Below, in pieces: positions 1 to 7,929 of a stretch of DNA of 33,986 nt. The notes under the pieces were generated by a model. That model made no database searches. It was not told the DNA's origin and was given only the letters and a program-made list of their open reading frames with translations. The position numbers and the translations under genes are program-made. How positions within the stretch are numbered: the stretch's first letter is position 1; each line of letters opens with the position of its first letter. The stretch covers positions 1 through 33,986 of the forward strand of contig MWFF01000100.1 in NCBI GenBank assembly GCA_002071485.1. The letters are read 5' to 3'. Origin of the DNA: Verrucomicrobia bacterium ADurb.Bin006 (GTDB taxonomy: Bacteria; Verrucomicrobiota; Verrucomicrobiia; Limisphaerales; J093).

Positions 1-58
1 GGCTGACCACCTACACCGGCCCGCCTAAAACCTCGAAAACTTAGCTCAATTCCGGTCC

Positions 59-1012
59 GTGGAAATCCAGGCTAGCACAATCAGCTCACGCGCAGCGCGT
101 TGTTTCCACGGCTCTACATGCCTCCGATGGATGGGAGCCGGCGCGCCGTTGTTCCTGTCCCTCCTTGCGGCTTTGTCGTTGGCGAGAGAAGCCAACGGCC
201 AAGTCATCCGCTGGTATGAGGACACAACCCTCGGCCAGCGGTGGAGCGGCGGCGTTCCGTCCCCGGGCGGAACCCCTCCCGCCGGCTGGCAAGACCTGGT
301 GGGGGGCACCGACTTCGATGTCAAACGTGTCGGAATTGAGTGGTCCGGAGCCGATGTGGTCCTCCGCATCCAAACCAACTTCCCGCTCGCCGGCACTGAT
401 GAGGCGGGGGGTCCACCGCGCGGATGGTCGAACTACTACGGCGGCAATTCGGCTCTCTACCGCCCGGCCGACGTGCTATTGGACCTGGACCGGGACGGAA
501 CCTGGGACCGCGGCATCGTCCTCAGCAACCACGGCCTGATCCCCGATGACCCGCGTTATCCCGATCCCAATTTTCCGGGCCGGGACGATTCACCCGGATA
601 CGGATTGTCGGCCGACGATTTCACCTTCGGCAACGTTTATAAACCGACCTCTTTCTTCACTGCCGACGACATCCTCAGGTACCGGGCGAGCATGATTCAG
701 ATGTATGACATGGCCGATCCGAAGCCGTCAACCGTGTGGATGCGGCATGGAACCAAGGTGGGCAGCGCAACAATCGAGCAGTTCGGTGACAAAACCAACC
801 CCTTTGGCCCGGACTTCGTGCATGAGATCGTGATCACGCTTAGTGGTGTGAATCCCGCGGGAGAATACAATGCGTTCAACCTTTACTGGGGGACCGCCAA
901 TTGCGGCAACGACGCCATCTTCTTCCAGGCAGAGATCCCTGAACCGTCTTTCGCGCCGCTCGGTTTGCTCACCTGCGGGTTCTTCATCATGCGCCGCCGC
1001 CGCTCCCGTTGA
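59..1012 (+). CDS. PEP-CTERM sorting-domain protein, secreted
   Basis: Secreted protein of about 317 residues and unknown function. The C-terminus has the PEP-CTERM layout: IPEPS at about residues 293-297, a hydrophobic stretch (LGLLTCGFFIM) and a basic tail (RRRRSR). In known systems this signal is cut by an exosortase (EpsH/XrtA family) and the protein goes to the envelope or extracellular matrix; no exosortase gene lies in this window. The N-terminus has a hydrophobic signal segment (PLFLSLLAALSL) ending near NGQ. The start is uncertain: GTG at 59 gives a long basic n-region, while ATG at 131 gives a compact signal peptide; neither has a clear ribosome site. The body is rich in Gly, Asp and aromatics and looks like a beta-rich surface domain. 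Reading stays open close to the window edge, so a start just outside cannot be excluded. The family call is firm; the substrate or role is not recognised. Confidence 0.85.
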   Translation: MEIQASTISSRAARCFHGSTCLRWMGAGAPLFLSLLAALSLAREANGQVIRWYEDTTLGQRWSGGVPSPGGTPPAGWQDLVGGTDFDVKRVGIEWSGADVVLRIQTNFPLAGTDEAGGPPRGWSNYYGGNSALYRPADVLLDLDRDGTWDRGIVLSNHGLIPDDPRYPDPNFPGRDDSPGYGLSADDFTFGNVYKPTSFFTADDILRYRASMIQMYDMADPKPSTVWMRHGTKVGSATIEQFGDKTNPFGPDFVHEIVITLSGVNPAGEYNAFNLYWGTANCGNDAIFFQAEIPEPSFAPLGLLTCGFFIMRRRRSR

Positions 1013-1119
1013 TGCCGTGCGGCTGCCTTGGGATTCATCGGGCGGCCGCATCCGGGCCCGCATTCTCTCCCGCCGCGAGGTCAATTCTGAACCGGAACGC
1101 TGAGGTGGCTGCGTGTTGC

Positions 1120-1150
1120 GCGGAAGGCGGCGTGCGGCCGCCTTTTCCGC
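1120..1150 (+). terminator. Possible terminator hairpin after PEP-CTERM gene
   Basis: Arms 1120-1131 (GCGGAAGGCGGC) and 1137-1150 pair around a 5-nt loop, with two extra T bases bulged in the right arm. It lies about 110 bp after the stop codon and has no clean T-run after the stem, so it may be only a structural repeat. Confidence 0.35.
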
Positions 1151-1305
1151 AGTGATGGGGGGACGGCTGTGATGCCGGCCACCGACCCGTTGAGCCCGCA
1201 ATCCGAAGTTGCGAAACCACCATTCGGTTGGGGAAGCGGTGAAATCGCTGGATTGGCGCGATCCCACCAAGTGCGGGCGCTCACCAAAGTACGGAGCGCT
1301 AATGT

Positions 1306-1329
1306 GGCACAGCCATTCCTGGCTGTGCC
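1306..1329. repeat. Short perfect palindrome (GGCACAGCC / GGCTGTGCC)
   Basis: A 9-bp perfect inverted repeat with a 6-nt loop (ATTCCT). From memory, palindromes of this 'GGCACAG..ATTCCTG' type recur between genes in Verrucomicrobiota; only this copy was noticed here. No T-run follows, so it is not a standard intrinsic terminator. Confidence 0.6.
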
Positions 1330-1393
1330 CTGGAGTTTGGACATTCTGAAGACGGAAGGCAGCCCTGACCTCACGGTGAGTGAGTTTACGTGA

Positions 1394-1423
1394 TTGACAA
1401 GTGCCGTTCGGTTCAGCAACAAT
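1394..1423 (+). promoter_or_regulatory. Candidate sigma-70-type promoter for the LamG gene
   Basis: TTGACA at 1394-1399 is a perfect -35 match. AACAAT at 1418-1423 matches 4 of 6 bases of the -10 box, with an 18-bp spacer. Transcription would begin near 1430, which supports a translation start at 1450 or 1462 rather than the upstream GTG at 1390. Confidence 0.4.
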
Positions 1424-1449
1424 TCGTCGTGCAGATAACCTCCAACCAA

Positions 1450-4449
1450 ATGCAAAAATATATGGCTGCAAAAAAGATCAAACGCGCAGGCTTCCTGCTC
1501 GCCGTCTTGGCGATGCTGGCGGGATCGGGAGTAGGGCTGGCACAGGTGACCGTGCCGGCAAGTTTCGCCCATCCGAAGGCCCAAGCGAACACCAGTAAAG
1601 AAGGCTTTCGAGTTCGAACGGTCCAAATAGATCGGGCCTTGGAGGGCAGGATCGCCGCTGCAGAGGCGGCATTGGCCGGCATGTTGACGGACTCCAGCGG
1701 ACAGCCGCTTCCGAACGTGGCGGATACCAGCGTTTTCGGTCCGGACGGTTACTACAACGAGGAAGTGGCTATTGATTACGAACAAAACGGGGGAAGCACT
1801 TATGGATTGATGTTCCCCGGCATTCCCGGGACCACTTTCAGTAATGACAACTTCGCCGTGGAAGCGATCGCGTACCTGGATTTGGATGCCGGCGAATACA
1901 CCATGGGAGTGAACAGTGACGACGGTTTTCGCGTGACGGTGGGAGTGGAGGCGCGCGACCAGATGTCGGCCATGGAGTTGGGGGTGTATGACGGGGCGCG
2001 AGGCGCGGGGGATTCCATCTTCACCTTCACCATAACGAAAGCGGGATTGTATTCCTTCCGGTTGGTTTACTTTGAAGTTGGTGGCGGGGCGAATGTCTCC
2101 TGGTTCATGGGGGATTCCAAGGATACCGGCGTGCTGCTCAACGATCCCTACGATCCCACATCAATCAAGGCCTATCGCGAACTGACCACGGGCAATCCGC
2201 CTTATTTCCAGATCGTGCAGCCGAGCGTGGGCGCAACGGCGGCCTCGCCCACCGCGCCCATCAGTGGTGTCATCGTTGACGGAAGCACCGCGCAGGTGGT
2301 CGCGAGTTCGGTTGAACTCTACCTCGATGGCACCAAGGTGAATGCCAACCCGCAGAAAAGCGGAAACAAGACCACCTACAGCTACCTGCCTCCCACGAAG
2401 CTCAAATCCCGCTCGCATCATGAGGTGCGAGTGATCTTCGCGGACAGCACGAGCACGGTGCGCACCAACGATTACCAGTTTACGGTTCGGGACTACATTG
2501 ATGTTACGCTGCCCGCGCCGTTTTACCTGGAGAATTTTGACGCCTTGCAGGAAGCCACCCTGCCGGCGGGTTGGCTGGCAACGAACTACAGCAGCAATGA
2601 AAACTCCTCCGGATATGAGGACCTGCTTAATCCCCGGTCGGATTCGTATATAAACTGGGTGGTGATTTCCCGCACGACGCTGGAGAGCATTACCGGCTTC
2701 AACCCCGCGCAACGGTTGTATGTTGCGCCGGGTCAGTTTATCAACGGTCAGGAGGTCACCAGCCTCGTCAAGGGCAACTTCATTTATGCCGAATCCGACG
2801 CCCGTAGCGGCAGCCAGGTTCAGTACCTCTTCACCGCTGACATCAATTGCACCGGAAAGACCAACGTGTTTGTGGTCTTTAATAGTATCCGGACGCAGAA
2901 CCAGGACGACATTGCCTCAGTCGAATACTCCATAGACAGCGGGGCAACATGGCTGCCGATCCTTTATATGATTGATGTGCCGGATATCATCCGGGATGCC
3001 AGCGGCAACATCGATGGTTATGCCACCTTGATGGCGCCCCACGCGGATGCCGCTGCACTCGCTGACCCGGATACCGGCGAAGACATTGGCCACCATTATG
3101 GTGCGTTCATCGGAGTGAAATCGAACCTTTGGTCCACCCTCGGACCCTATATCAGCGGAAGAATTGACGACGACCAGTATGAATCCAAGCGGGTCGAGAT
3201 GTTCCGTCTGGAAAAGGCGGATGGCCAGGCCAAGGTGCGCTTCCGTTTCGCGCAAGCGGGTACCGCAAGCTGGTTCTTCGGCATCGATGATCTGGGGCTT
3301 TATGAGATAGATGTGCCCCTCCCGCCCAAGATCACCGAACAACCGGTGCCTCAGGTCGTGTCCGCCGGCGCATCGGCCACTTTCGAGGTGAAAGTCACGG
3401 GGGAGGAACTGGAGTACCGGTGGAGATTCAATGGTATGACCATTCCCGGAGCGACAGAATCAACCCTGACGATTCCGAGCGCCCAGGCTGCCAACGCCGG
3501 TGATTATTCGGTTATCGTCAGTAACGCGGGTGGCGAGGCCGAGAGTGCTCCGGCGGCGCTGACAGTGTTTGCCGGGCCCATCACCCAGGATCTGGTGGTG
3601 CATCTTAAGTTCGATGACAACCTGACTGATTCCAGCGGCAAGGGCAATCACGGTACCGCAGTCGGGAGCCCGACATACGACACCGGCAAGATCGGCAAGG
3701 CGGTTCACATTCCGTCAGGCTTTGATTATGTGACGCTGGAAACGCCGGCAGACCTGAACTTCGGGACCGATACGGACTTCTCGATCTCCTTCTGGGCACA
3801 AACGATCGGATGGAGCAGTGACCCTGTCTATATCGGGAACAAGAACTGGAACTCTGGTGGCAACCAGGGCTACGTGTTGGCCACTGACAGCGACTTGCAC
3901 TTCCAGTGGAATCTGGCCGGCTCTCCCGGAACACGAAAGGATTACGACGGGCCGGCCGGAGCGCTTAGCAACGGCTGGCATCACGTGGTCGTTACGTTCC
4001 ATCGTGCCGGTATGGCGACCAGTTACATTGACGGAAGCCAGGTCAACTACAAGTGGCTGACTGCCAACAAGAACAATGTTGACACACCGGCGGGACTGGC
4101 GACCAACATCGGTCAGGATGGCACCGGTACCTATGGCGCATCGTTCAGCGACATGGATATGGATGACGTCGGTATCTGGCGACGGGTGCTGACGCCGCAG
4201 GAAGTGGCGGCCATCTACACGGCTGGTGGAAATGGCAAAGACCTCTCCACTGTTCAGGTTTCGTCCGAAACACCCGTGATGTCCATCGTTCGGGGTGACG
4301 GAAGTGTCACGCTCTCCTGGACGGGAGGCGGCACATTGCAGACGGCACCGACGATCTCCGGGCCGTGGACGGACGCTACCAGCCAGGCGAATCCGCAGGT
4401 TGTTCCCACCAGCGGAAGCAGCTCCTTCTGGCGTGTCAAGACGCCGTAA
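1450..4449 (+). CDS. Large secreted LamG / Ig-like multidomain protein
   Basis: Secreted protein of 999 residues from ATG 1450 (ATG 1462 is equally possible). A basic n-region and a hydrophobic core (FLLAVLAMLAG) form the signal peptide. Order of parts: a PA14-like beta domain at about 80-235 ('LDLDAGEYTMGVNSDDGFRV'), an Ig-like segment at about 250-345, a long beta-rich domain at about 355-625 that resembles a choice-of-anchor/MAM-type jelly roll, an Ig-like domain at about 630-710 (YRWRFNG...GDYSVIVSNAGG), a LamG/concanavalin-like domain at about 715-910 (LVVHLKFDDNLTDSSGKGNHG) and a short tail ending FWRVKTP. LamG and PA14 folds usually bind carbohydrate or act in adhesion. No PEP-CTERM signal or LPXTG is present. 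The gene stands alone with its own promoter candidate and a strong terminator. Role inferred: surface binding protein. Confidence 0.85.
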   Translation: MQKYMAAKKIKRAGFLLAVLAMLAGSGVGLAQVTVPASFAHPKAQANTSKEGFRVRTVQIDRALEGRIAAAEAALAGMLTDSSGQPLPNVADTSVFGPDGYYNEEVAIDYEQNGGSTYGLMFPGIPGTTFSNDNFAVEAIAYLDLDAGEYTMGVNSDDGFRVTVGVEARDQMSAMELGVYDGARGAGDSIFTFTITKAGLYSFRLVYFEVGGGANVSWFMGDSKDTGVLLNDPYDPTSIKAYRELTTGNPPYFQIVQPSVGATAASPTAPISGVIVDGSTAQVVASSVELYLDGTKVNANPQKSGNKTTYSYLPPTKLKSRSHHEVRVIFADSTSTVRTNDYQFTVRDYIDVTLPAPFYLENFDALQEATLPAGWLATNYSSNENSSGYEDLLNPRSDSYINWVVISRTTLESITGFNPAQRLYVAPGQFINGQEVTSLVKGNFIYAESDARSGSQVQYLFTADINCTGKTNVFVVFNSIRTQNQDDIASVEYSIDSGATWLPILYMIDVPDIIRDASGNIDGYATLMAPHADAAALADPDTGEDIGHHYGAFIGVKSNLWSTLGPYISGRIDDDQYESKRVEMFRLEKADGQAKVRFRFAQAGTASWFFGIDDLGLYEIDVPLPPKITEQPVPQVVSAGASATFEVKVTGEELEYRWRFNGMTIPGATESTLTIPSAQAANAGDYSVIVSNAGGEAESAPAALTVFAGPITQDLVVHLKFDDNLTDSSGKGNHGTAVGSPTYDTGKIGKAVHIPSGFDYVTLETPADLNFGTDTDFSISFWAQTIGWSSDPVYIGNKNWNSGGNQGYVLATDSDLHFQWNLAGSPGTRKDYDGPAGALSNGWHHVVVTFHRAGMATSYIDGSQVNYKWLTANKNNVDTPAGLATNIGQDGTGTYGASFSDMDMDDVGIWRRVLTPQEVAAIYTAGGNGKDLSTVQVSSETPVMSIVRGDGSVTLSWTGGGTLQTAPTISGPWTDATSQANPQVVPTSGSSSFWRVKTP

Positions 4450-4464
4450 TTCAAACGGAATGAC

Positions 4465-4494
4465 AAAGGCCGGGCTTTACGCCCGGCCTTTTTT
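4465..4494 (+). terminator. Strong intrinsic terminator
   Basis: An 11-bp stem (arms 4465-4475 and 4481-4491, core GGCCGGGC/GCCCGGCC) with loop TTTAC ends in six T bases (4489-4494), 16 bp after the LamG stop. On the opposite strand only three T bases follow the stem, so it could act weakly for the convergent nuo operon. Confidence 0.9.
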
Positions 4495-4582
4495 GTTCCG
4501 TATGCACCCAGATAAAGAACCTGTCACTTTATCGATCCCAGACCTTCCGCGAGGAGTTGCGCCGACCGGCATCCGGGCGGTG

Positions 4583-5086
4583 TCAAGAGTGCGTCTCGGC
4601 GATGATCCGGTCCGCCTGTTCAGGCGTCACTTTCTCGAAGAACCTGTCGTTGCACATCATCACGGGTGCGGTCCCGCAGCTCGCCAGGCACTCGACGAAT
4701 TCGACTGTGAATCGTCCGTCGGCGGTCGTCTGCGGCCTGTGGGCATGCGGGTCCAAGCCCAGCTTCCCGCACAGGTGCCGGTACAACTCGTGCGAACCTC
4801 GCAGCGCGCAGCTCAGCGTCCGGCAGATTTTGAGATGAAACCTCCCGATCGGCGCCTGCCGAAACATCGGGTAAAACGTGACCAATTCGAGCACGTTGAT
4901 CGGCTGCACGTTCAGACGGGCCGCGGTCCATTCGATGGCGTCCGGTGAAAGGTAGCCCAAGTGATCCTGGAGGGCATGCAGCACCATGACGCTGGCGCTG
5001 CGCGGCTGGGGATAACGCGCCACCAACCGGTCGATCTCGGCCACGAGCGTGTCAGGAAGCGTGAGATTCATCGCTAACGATCGCAT
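4583..5086 (-). CDS. nuoE: NADH-quinone oxidoreductase subunit E
   Basis: The 24-kDa-type thioredoxin-fold subunit of complex I, which carries the 2Fe-2S cluster N1a beside the NADH-oxidising subunit NuoF. It has 167 residues, the usual length for NuoE. The four ligands are visible as Cx4C (C88, C93) and Cx3C (C133, C137). The start at 5086 lies 13 bases inside the end of nuoD, so the genes are translationally coupled; a second ATG at 5071 (MNLTLPD) is also possible, since the GGGAG before 5086 is very close to the start. It is the last gene of the operon: no nuoF follows, and the next gene is convergent. NuoE without NuoF cannot oxidise NADH, so the remaining subunits must lie elsewhere. Confidence 0.95.
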   Translation of the reverse strand: MRSLAMNLTLPDTLVAEIDRLVARYPQPRSASVMVLHALQDHLGYLSPDAIEWTAARLNVQPINVLELVTFYPMFRQAPIGRFHLKICRTLSCALRGSHELYRHLCGKLGLDPHAHRPQTTADGRFTVEFVECLASCGTAPVMMCNDRFFEKVTPEQADRIIAETHS

Positions 5087-6354
5087 TCTCCCATGACAAA
5101 ATCGAGCGACCCGAGAATCGCGGGCACATCGCTGATCATGTGTCCGGGAAGGAGGCGCGGCAGAATGCTCAAGCTGACGAAGGAGGGGGATCGAATCTTA
5201 AGCCGGTAGGGCGTTCCGCCTCCGCGGCTGTGGATATAGAAACCCAACTCACCTTTCGGGTTCTCCGCGCCGAAATAGACCTCGCCTGGCGGCGCATTCA
5301 CACCCTGGGTCACCAGGATGAACTGATGGATTAACTCCTCCATTCGGGTCAGGACCTTCTCCTTGGACGGCAGAACGACCTTTTCGTCATGGACGTTGAT
5401 CGGCCCGCCCGGCATCTGATCAAGGCATTGTTGGGCAATCCGCGCGCTCTGCCGCATCTCCTCCATGCGCACCAGATACCGATCGTAGCAGTCTCCCACC
5501 GAACCGATCGGCACATCGAATTTGAGCCTGTCGTAGACCAGGTAGGGATGCGCCCTGCGCAGGTCGTGCTCGACGCCGCTGCCGCGCAGGTTCGGCCCCG
5601 TCAGACCGTGCCCGATGGCCTCGTCGCGTGAGATGACCCCGATGTCCTTGGTGCGATCGATCCAGATGCGGTTCCGCGTGAGCAATCGATCGACGTCGCG
5701 GATGGCGGCGGGCAGATCGCTCAAGAATTGACGACACTGATCTGTCCAGCCGACGGGCAGATCGCGCGCCAGCCCGCCGATGCGCGTAAAGCTGGTGGTG
5801 AACCGCGCGCCGGTCAACGACTCGCACAGATTGTAGATTTTCTCCCGCTCGGTGTACGTGTGCAGAAAAACCGTCATCGCCCCCAAATCCATCGCAAAGC
5901 TGCCGAGACCGAGCAAGTGGGCGGAGATGCGCGCCAACTCGCAGCAGAGCACCCGGATGTACTGGCAGCGCAGAGGCAGTTGCCGGTCAATGCCCAGCAA
6001 CTTCTCGACCGCCAGCGCGTAGGCCACGTTGTTGGCCAGCGGGGCGAGATAATCCAGCCGATCCGTGTACGGGATGAACTGGGTGTAGGTCATGTTCTCG
6101 GCGATCTTCTCGTCGCCGCGATGCAAATACCCGATCTCGGGCGTCGCCTTCGTGATCATCTCGCCATCGATCTCGAGCACCAACCGCAGGACGCCGTGCG
6201 TTGACGGATGCGACGGTCCCATGTTGAGGACCATCGTGTCTCCGTGAACGTCGCGCAAATCCTCGCTCTCGGACGGCACCGCCGGCGTCAGCGGCATCGC
6301 CTCGGCCCCGCCGCCCGTGTCGCCAAACTCAATCCTGTGCTCCGTCCCGCTCAT
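5074..6354 (-). CDS. nuoD: NADH-quinone oxidoreductase subunit D
   Basis: The 49-kDa subunit of the peripheral arm of complex I, forming most of the quinone pocket with NuoB. It has 426 residues from ATG 6354. That start is chosen because it overlaps the nuoC stop as ATGA and because the 59 residues of open frame upstream are only nuoC read out of frame. The conserved quinone-site segment GPSHPSTHG lies at residues 46-54 (H49, H53), followed by YLHRGDEKIAE and PYTDRLDYL. The C-terminus ends in the family-typical GSLDFVMGECDR; the usual residue at the Cys is Val or Ile, a mild variation. It has an acidic, low-conservation N-terminal 40 residues. The full-length subunit appears functional. Confidence 0.97.
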   Translation of the reverse strand: MSGTEHRIEFGDTGGGAEAMPLTPAVPSESEDLRDVHGDTMVLNMGPSHPSTHGVLRLVLEIDGEMITKATPEIGYLHRGDEKIAENMTYTQFIPYTDRLDYLAPLANNVAYALAVEKLLGIDRQLPLRCQYIRVLCCELARISAHLLGLGSFAMDLGAMTVFLHTYTEREKIYNLCESLTGARFTTSFTRIGGLARDLPVGWTDQCRQFLSDLPAAIRDVDRLLTRNRIWIDRTKDIGVISRDEAIGHGLTGPNLRGSGVEHDLRRAHPYLVYDRLKFDVPIGSVGDCYDRYLVRMEEMRQSARIAQQCLDQMPGGPINVHDEKVVLPSKEKVLTRMEELIHQFILVTQGVNAPPGEVYFGAENPKGELGFYIHSRGGGTPYRLKIRSPSFVSLSILPRLLPGHMISDVPAILGSLDFVMGECDR

Positions 6355-6929
6355 GGATGATTCGCCCGGGCCCGCGGCTCGCGCTCCGTCGCACCCGTCT
6401 GCCCCGGGGTCGTCACGAAAGGACCGCCCTCCATCGGGGCCGGTTCGGTGAACGCAACCTCCGGCGAATCCGTCGTCCGACCAGCCAGGGGAAAGTCCTT
6501 GCGGAGGGGAAAGTGAGGATAGCCTTCCCACATCAGAATGCGGCGCAAATCCGGATGCTCGGAGAACCGGATGCCCATCATGTCGTAGATTTCTCGCTCA
6601 TGCCAGTTGGCCGCCGGCCAGACGCGCGTTAGCGTCGGCAACTCGGATTGCTCCTCGGACACGCAGGTCTTGAGGCGGAGATGCGCCCGATGTTTGAGGC
6701 TGTAGAGTTCGTATACGATCGTCCAACGCGGGTCCTCGCCGTAATTGTCTATGCTGCTGATGTCCAGGAGAAGATCGCAATCCAGTGCGGTCCGCGCAAA
6801 CTCGCATACCTCGGGAATTCGTCGGGCCTCACGGACGGTCAGTGTGGCCTCGCCTCGAAACTCGACAAGGCTTCCCACCAAATCCCCAAAATGGGTCTGC
6901 AACTGGCTGGCGAGGTCGCGGGGAGTCAT
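6351..6929 (-). CDS. nuoC: NADH-quinone oxidoreductase subunit C
   Basis: The 30-kDa subunit of the peripheral arm of complex I, which holds no cofactor but bridges NuoD and NuoB. It has 192 residues. The signature WHEREIYDMMGI, followed by HPDLRRILM and FPLRKDFPL, occupies about residues 108-148. The last 45 residues are a Pro-rich, poorly conserved tail. It is separate from nuoD, not fused as in Escherichia coli. It ends by an ATGA overlap with nuoD and begins 36 bp after the nuoB stop, so B-C-D-E form one transcription unit. No strong ribosome site is seen before the ATG at 6929. Confidence 0.95.
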   Translation of the reverse strand: MTPRDLASQLQTHFGDLVGSLVEFRGEATLTVREARRIPEVCEFARTALDCDLLLDISSIDNYGEDPRWTIVYELYSLKHRAHLRLKTCVSEEQSELPTLTRVWPAANWHEREIYDMMGIRFSEHPDLRRILMWEGYPHFPLRKDFPLAGRTTDSPEVAFTEPAPMEGGPFVTTPGQTGATEREPRARANHP

Positions 6930-6965
6930 GCTCGGATGAAGACGTGAGTACGCGCGGCATCGACT

Positions 6966-7553
6966 TCAGCCCGCATGTTTTAGAGTGGCCAGCACCCGTT
7001 CGTTCGAGACCTTGTTCTGGAGCTTCATCAAGGCTTCGAGCAGCGCCTCCGGCCGAGGCGGACAGCCGGCCACATAGAAGTCAACCGGCAGAATGCGATC
7101 CACGCCCTGCAAGACCGAGTAACTGCGGTACATGCCCCCGGTCGAGGCGCAAGCGCCCATGGCAATCACCCACTTGGGTTCGGTCATCTGCTCGTACAAC
7201 CGTTTCACCACCAGCGCCATCTTGTACGTCACCGTTCCCGCCACAATCATCACATCCGATTGCCGGGGCGAAAAGCGCATCACTTCCATCCCGAACCGGG
7301 CCAGGTCATAGCGGCTTGCCCCCGCCCCCATCAACTCGATCGCGCAACAGGCCAGACCCATCGGCATCGGCCAGATCGAGTGCTTCCGAAACCAATTGAT
7401 TGCGGCTTCGAGTCGCGTCACGACGACGTCGCCCTCGATCTTCGAGTCATAGCTCAGCTCGCGCTTCCCATTCATTGAAATCGGCGGGTCCCCGCCGCAC
7501 GTCCCACGGACGCTAGACTCAGCATTCACGAGCCGCAAGATGGAAACGCTCAT
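6966..7553 (-). CDS. nuoB: NADH-quinone oxidoreductase subunit B
   Basis: The PSST subunit of complex I, which carries iron-sulfur cluster N2, the last electron donor before quinone. It has 195 residues from ATG 7553, chosen because of an excellent ribosome site (GGGAGG, 5 nt before the ATG); the frame stays open to 8231 only through repeat-like sequence. Cluster ligands are visible: C69 and C70 in [10 protein letters not shown]135 in MGACAS and C164 in [10 protein letters not shown]. The stop codon lies in the motif TCAGCCCGCATG, one end of a dispersed repeat, so the last residues (KHAG) may derive from that repeat. nuoA, the usual upstream neighbour, is missing. The operon therefore starts here, next to a divergently oriented kinase gene. 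Confidence 0.96.
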   Translation of the reverse strand: MSVSILRLVNAESSVRGTCGGDPPISMNGKRELSYDSKIEGDVVVTRLEAAINWFRKHSIWPMPMGLACCAIELMGAGASRYDLARFGMEVMRFSPRQSDVMIVAGTVTYKMALVVKRLYEQMTEPKWVIAMGACASTGGMYRSYSVLQGVDRILPVDFYVAGCPPRPEALLEALMKLQNKVSNERVLATLKHAG

Positions 7554-7929
7554 CCCCACCTCCCACAGCGCCAATTCATGAAGCCGTAAAGGCCGGAGCG
7601 GGGACGGCTCGTCCCCGGCCAACGCGAGTGAAGACGGTATTTGCCGGCAACGGGGCCCTACCTGCCCTGCCTGCCCTGCCTGCCGCTCCACTTCATACAT
7701 TGGCCCTGCACCTCCCATCTCCGATCCCCGATCTCCCATCTCCGATCTCCCATCTCCGATCCCCGAACTCCGAACTCCGACCTCCGATCCCGTCCGCCCG
7801 CTCTTGACGGCGGCTAGCCCGCATGTTTCATGGGGTTGTGACCAGGGCGAAGCGGAAAACTGCAAGACGTGGACCAATGCGGGCTGGAAAGCAAAACCGC
7901 GAATGGACCTGCATTCACCTCGAGGCCGA
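7554..7929. repeat. Divergent spacer with hairpin and low-complexity arrays
   Basis: This spacer between nuoB and the kinase gene holds a hairpin at 7600-7616 (GGGGACG/CGTCCCC, 3-nt loop), a CTGCC-rich run at 7661-7687 and a degenerate pyrimidine-rich array of CTCCCATC and CTCCGATC words at 7711-7790. At 7816-7828 it carries the motif AGCCCGCATGTTT, identical to 6968-6980. No nuoA or other gene is seen. A promoter for the nuo operon should be here, but none could be picked by eye. Confidence 0.7.
7559..7564 (-). promoter_or_regulatory. Ribosome binding site of nuoB
   Basis: GGGAGG on the minus strand, with 5 nt before ATG 7553. It is the best Shine-Dalgarno match noticed in the window and fixes the nuoB start. 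Confidence 0.85.

Larger units (their letters stand above)
1013..1449. other. Intergenic spacer with two palindromes
   Basis: No convincing gene is seen between the PEP-CTERM gene and the LamG gene. The stretch holds a G+C-rich hairpin at 1120-1150, an interspersed-type palindrome at 1306-1329 and a possible promoter at 1394-1423. Short open frames here lack start signals and recognisable domains. Confidence 0.6.

Noticed and set aside
7804..7929. TTG start for the fusion gene with 42 more residues
   Set aside because: The extra part begins in a repeat-like segment with no conserved content; ATG 7930 was preferred, although not proven.
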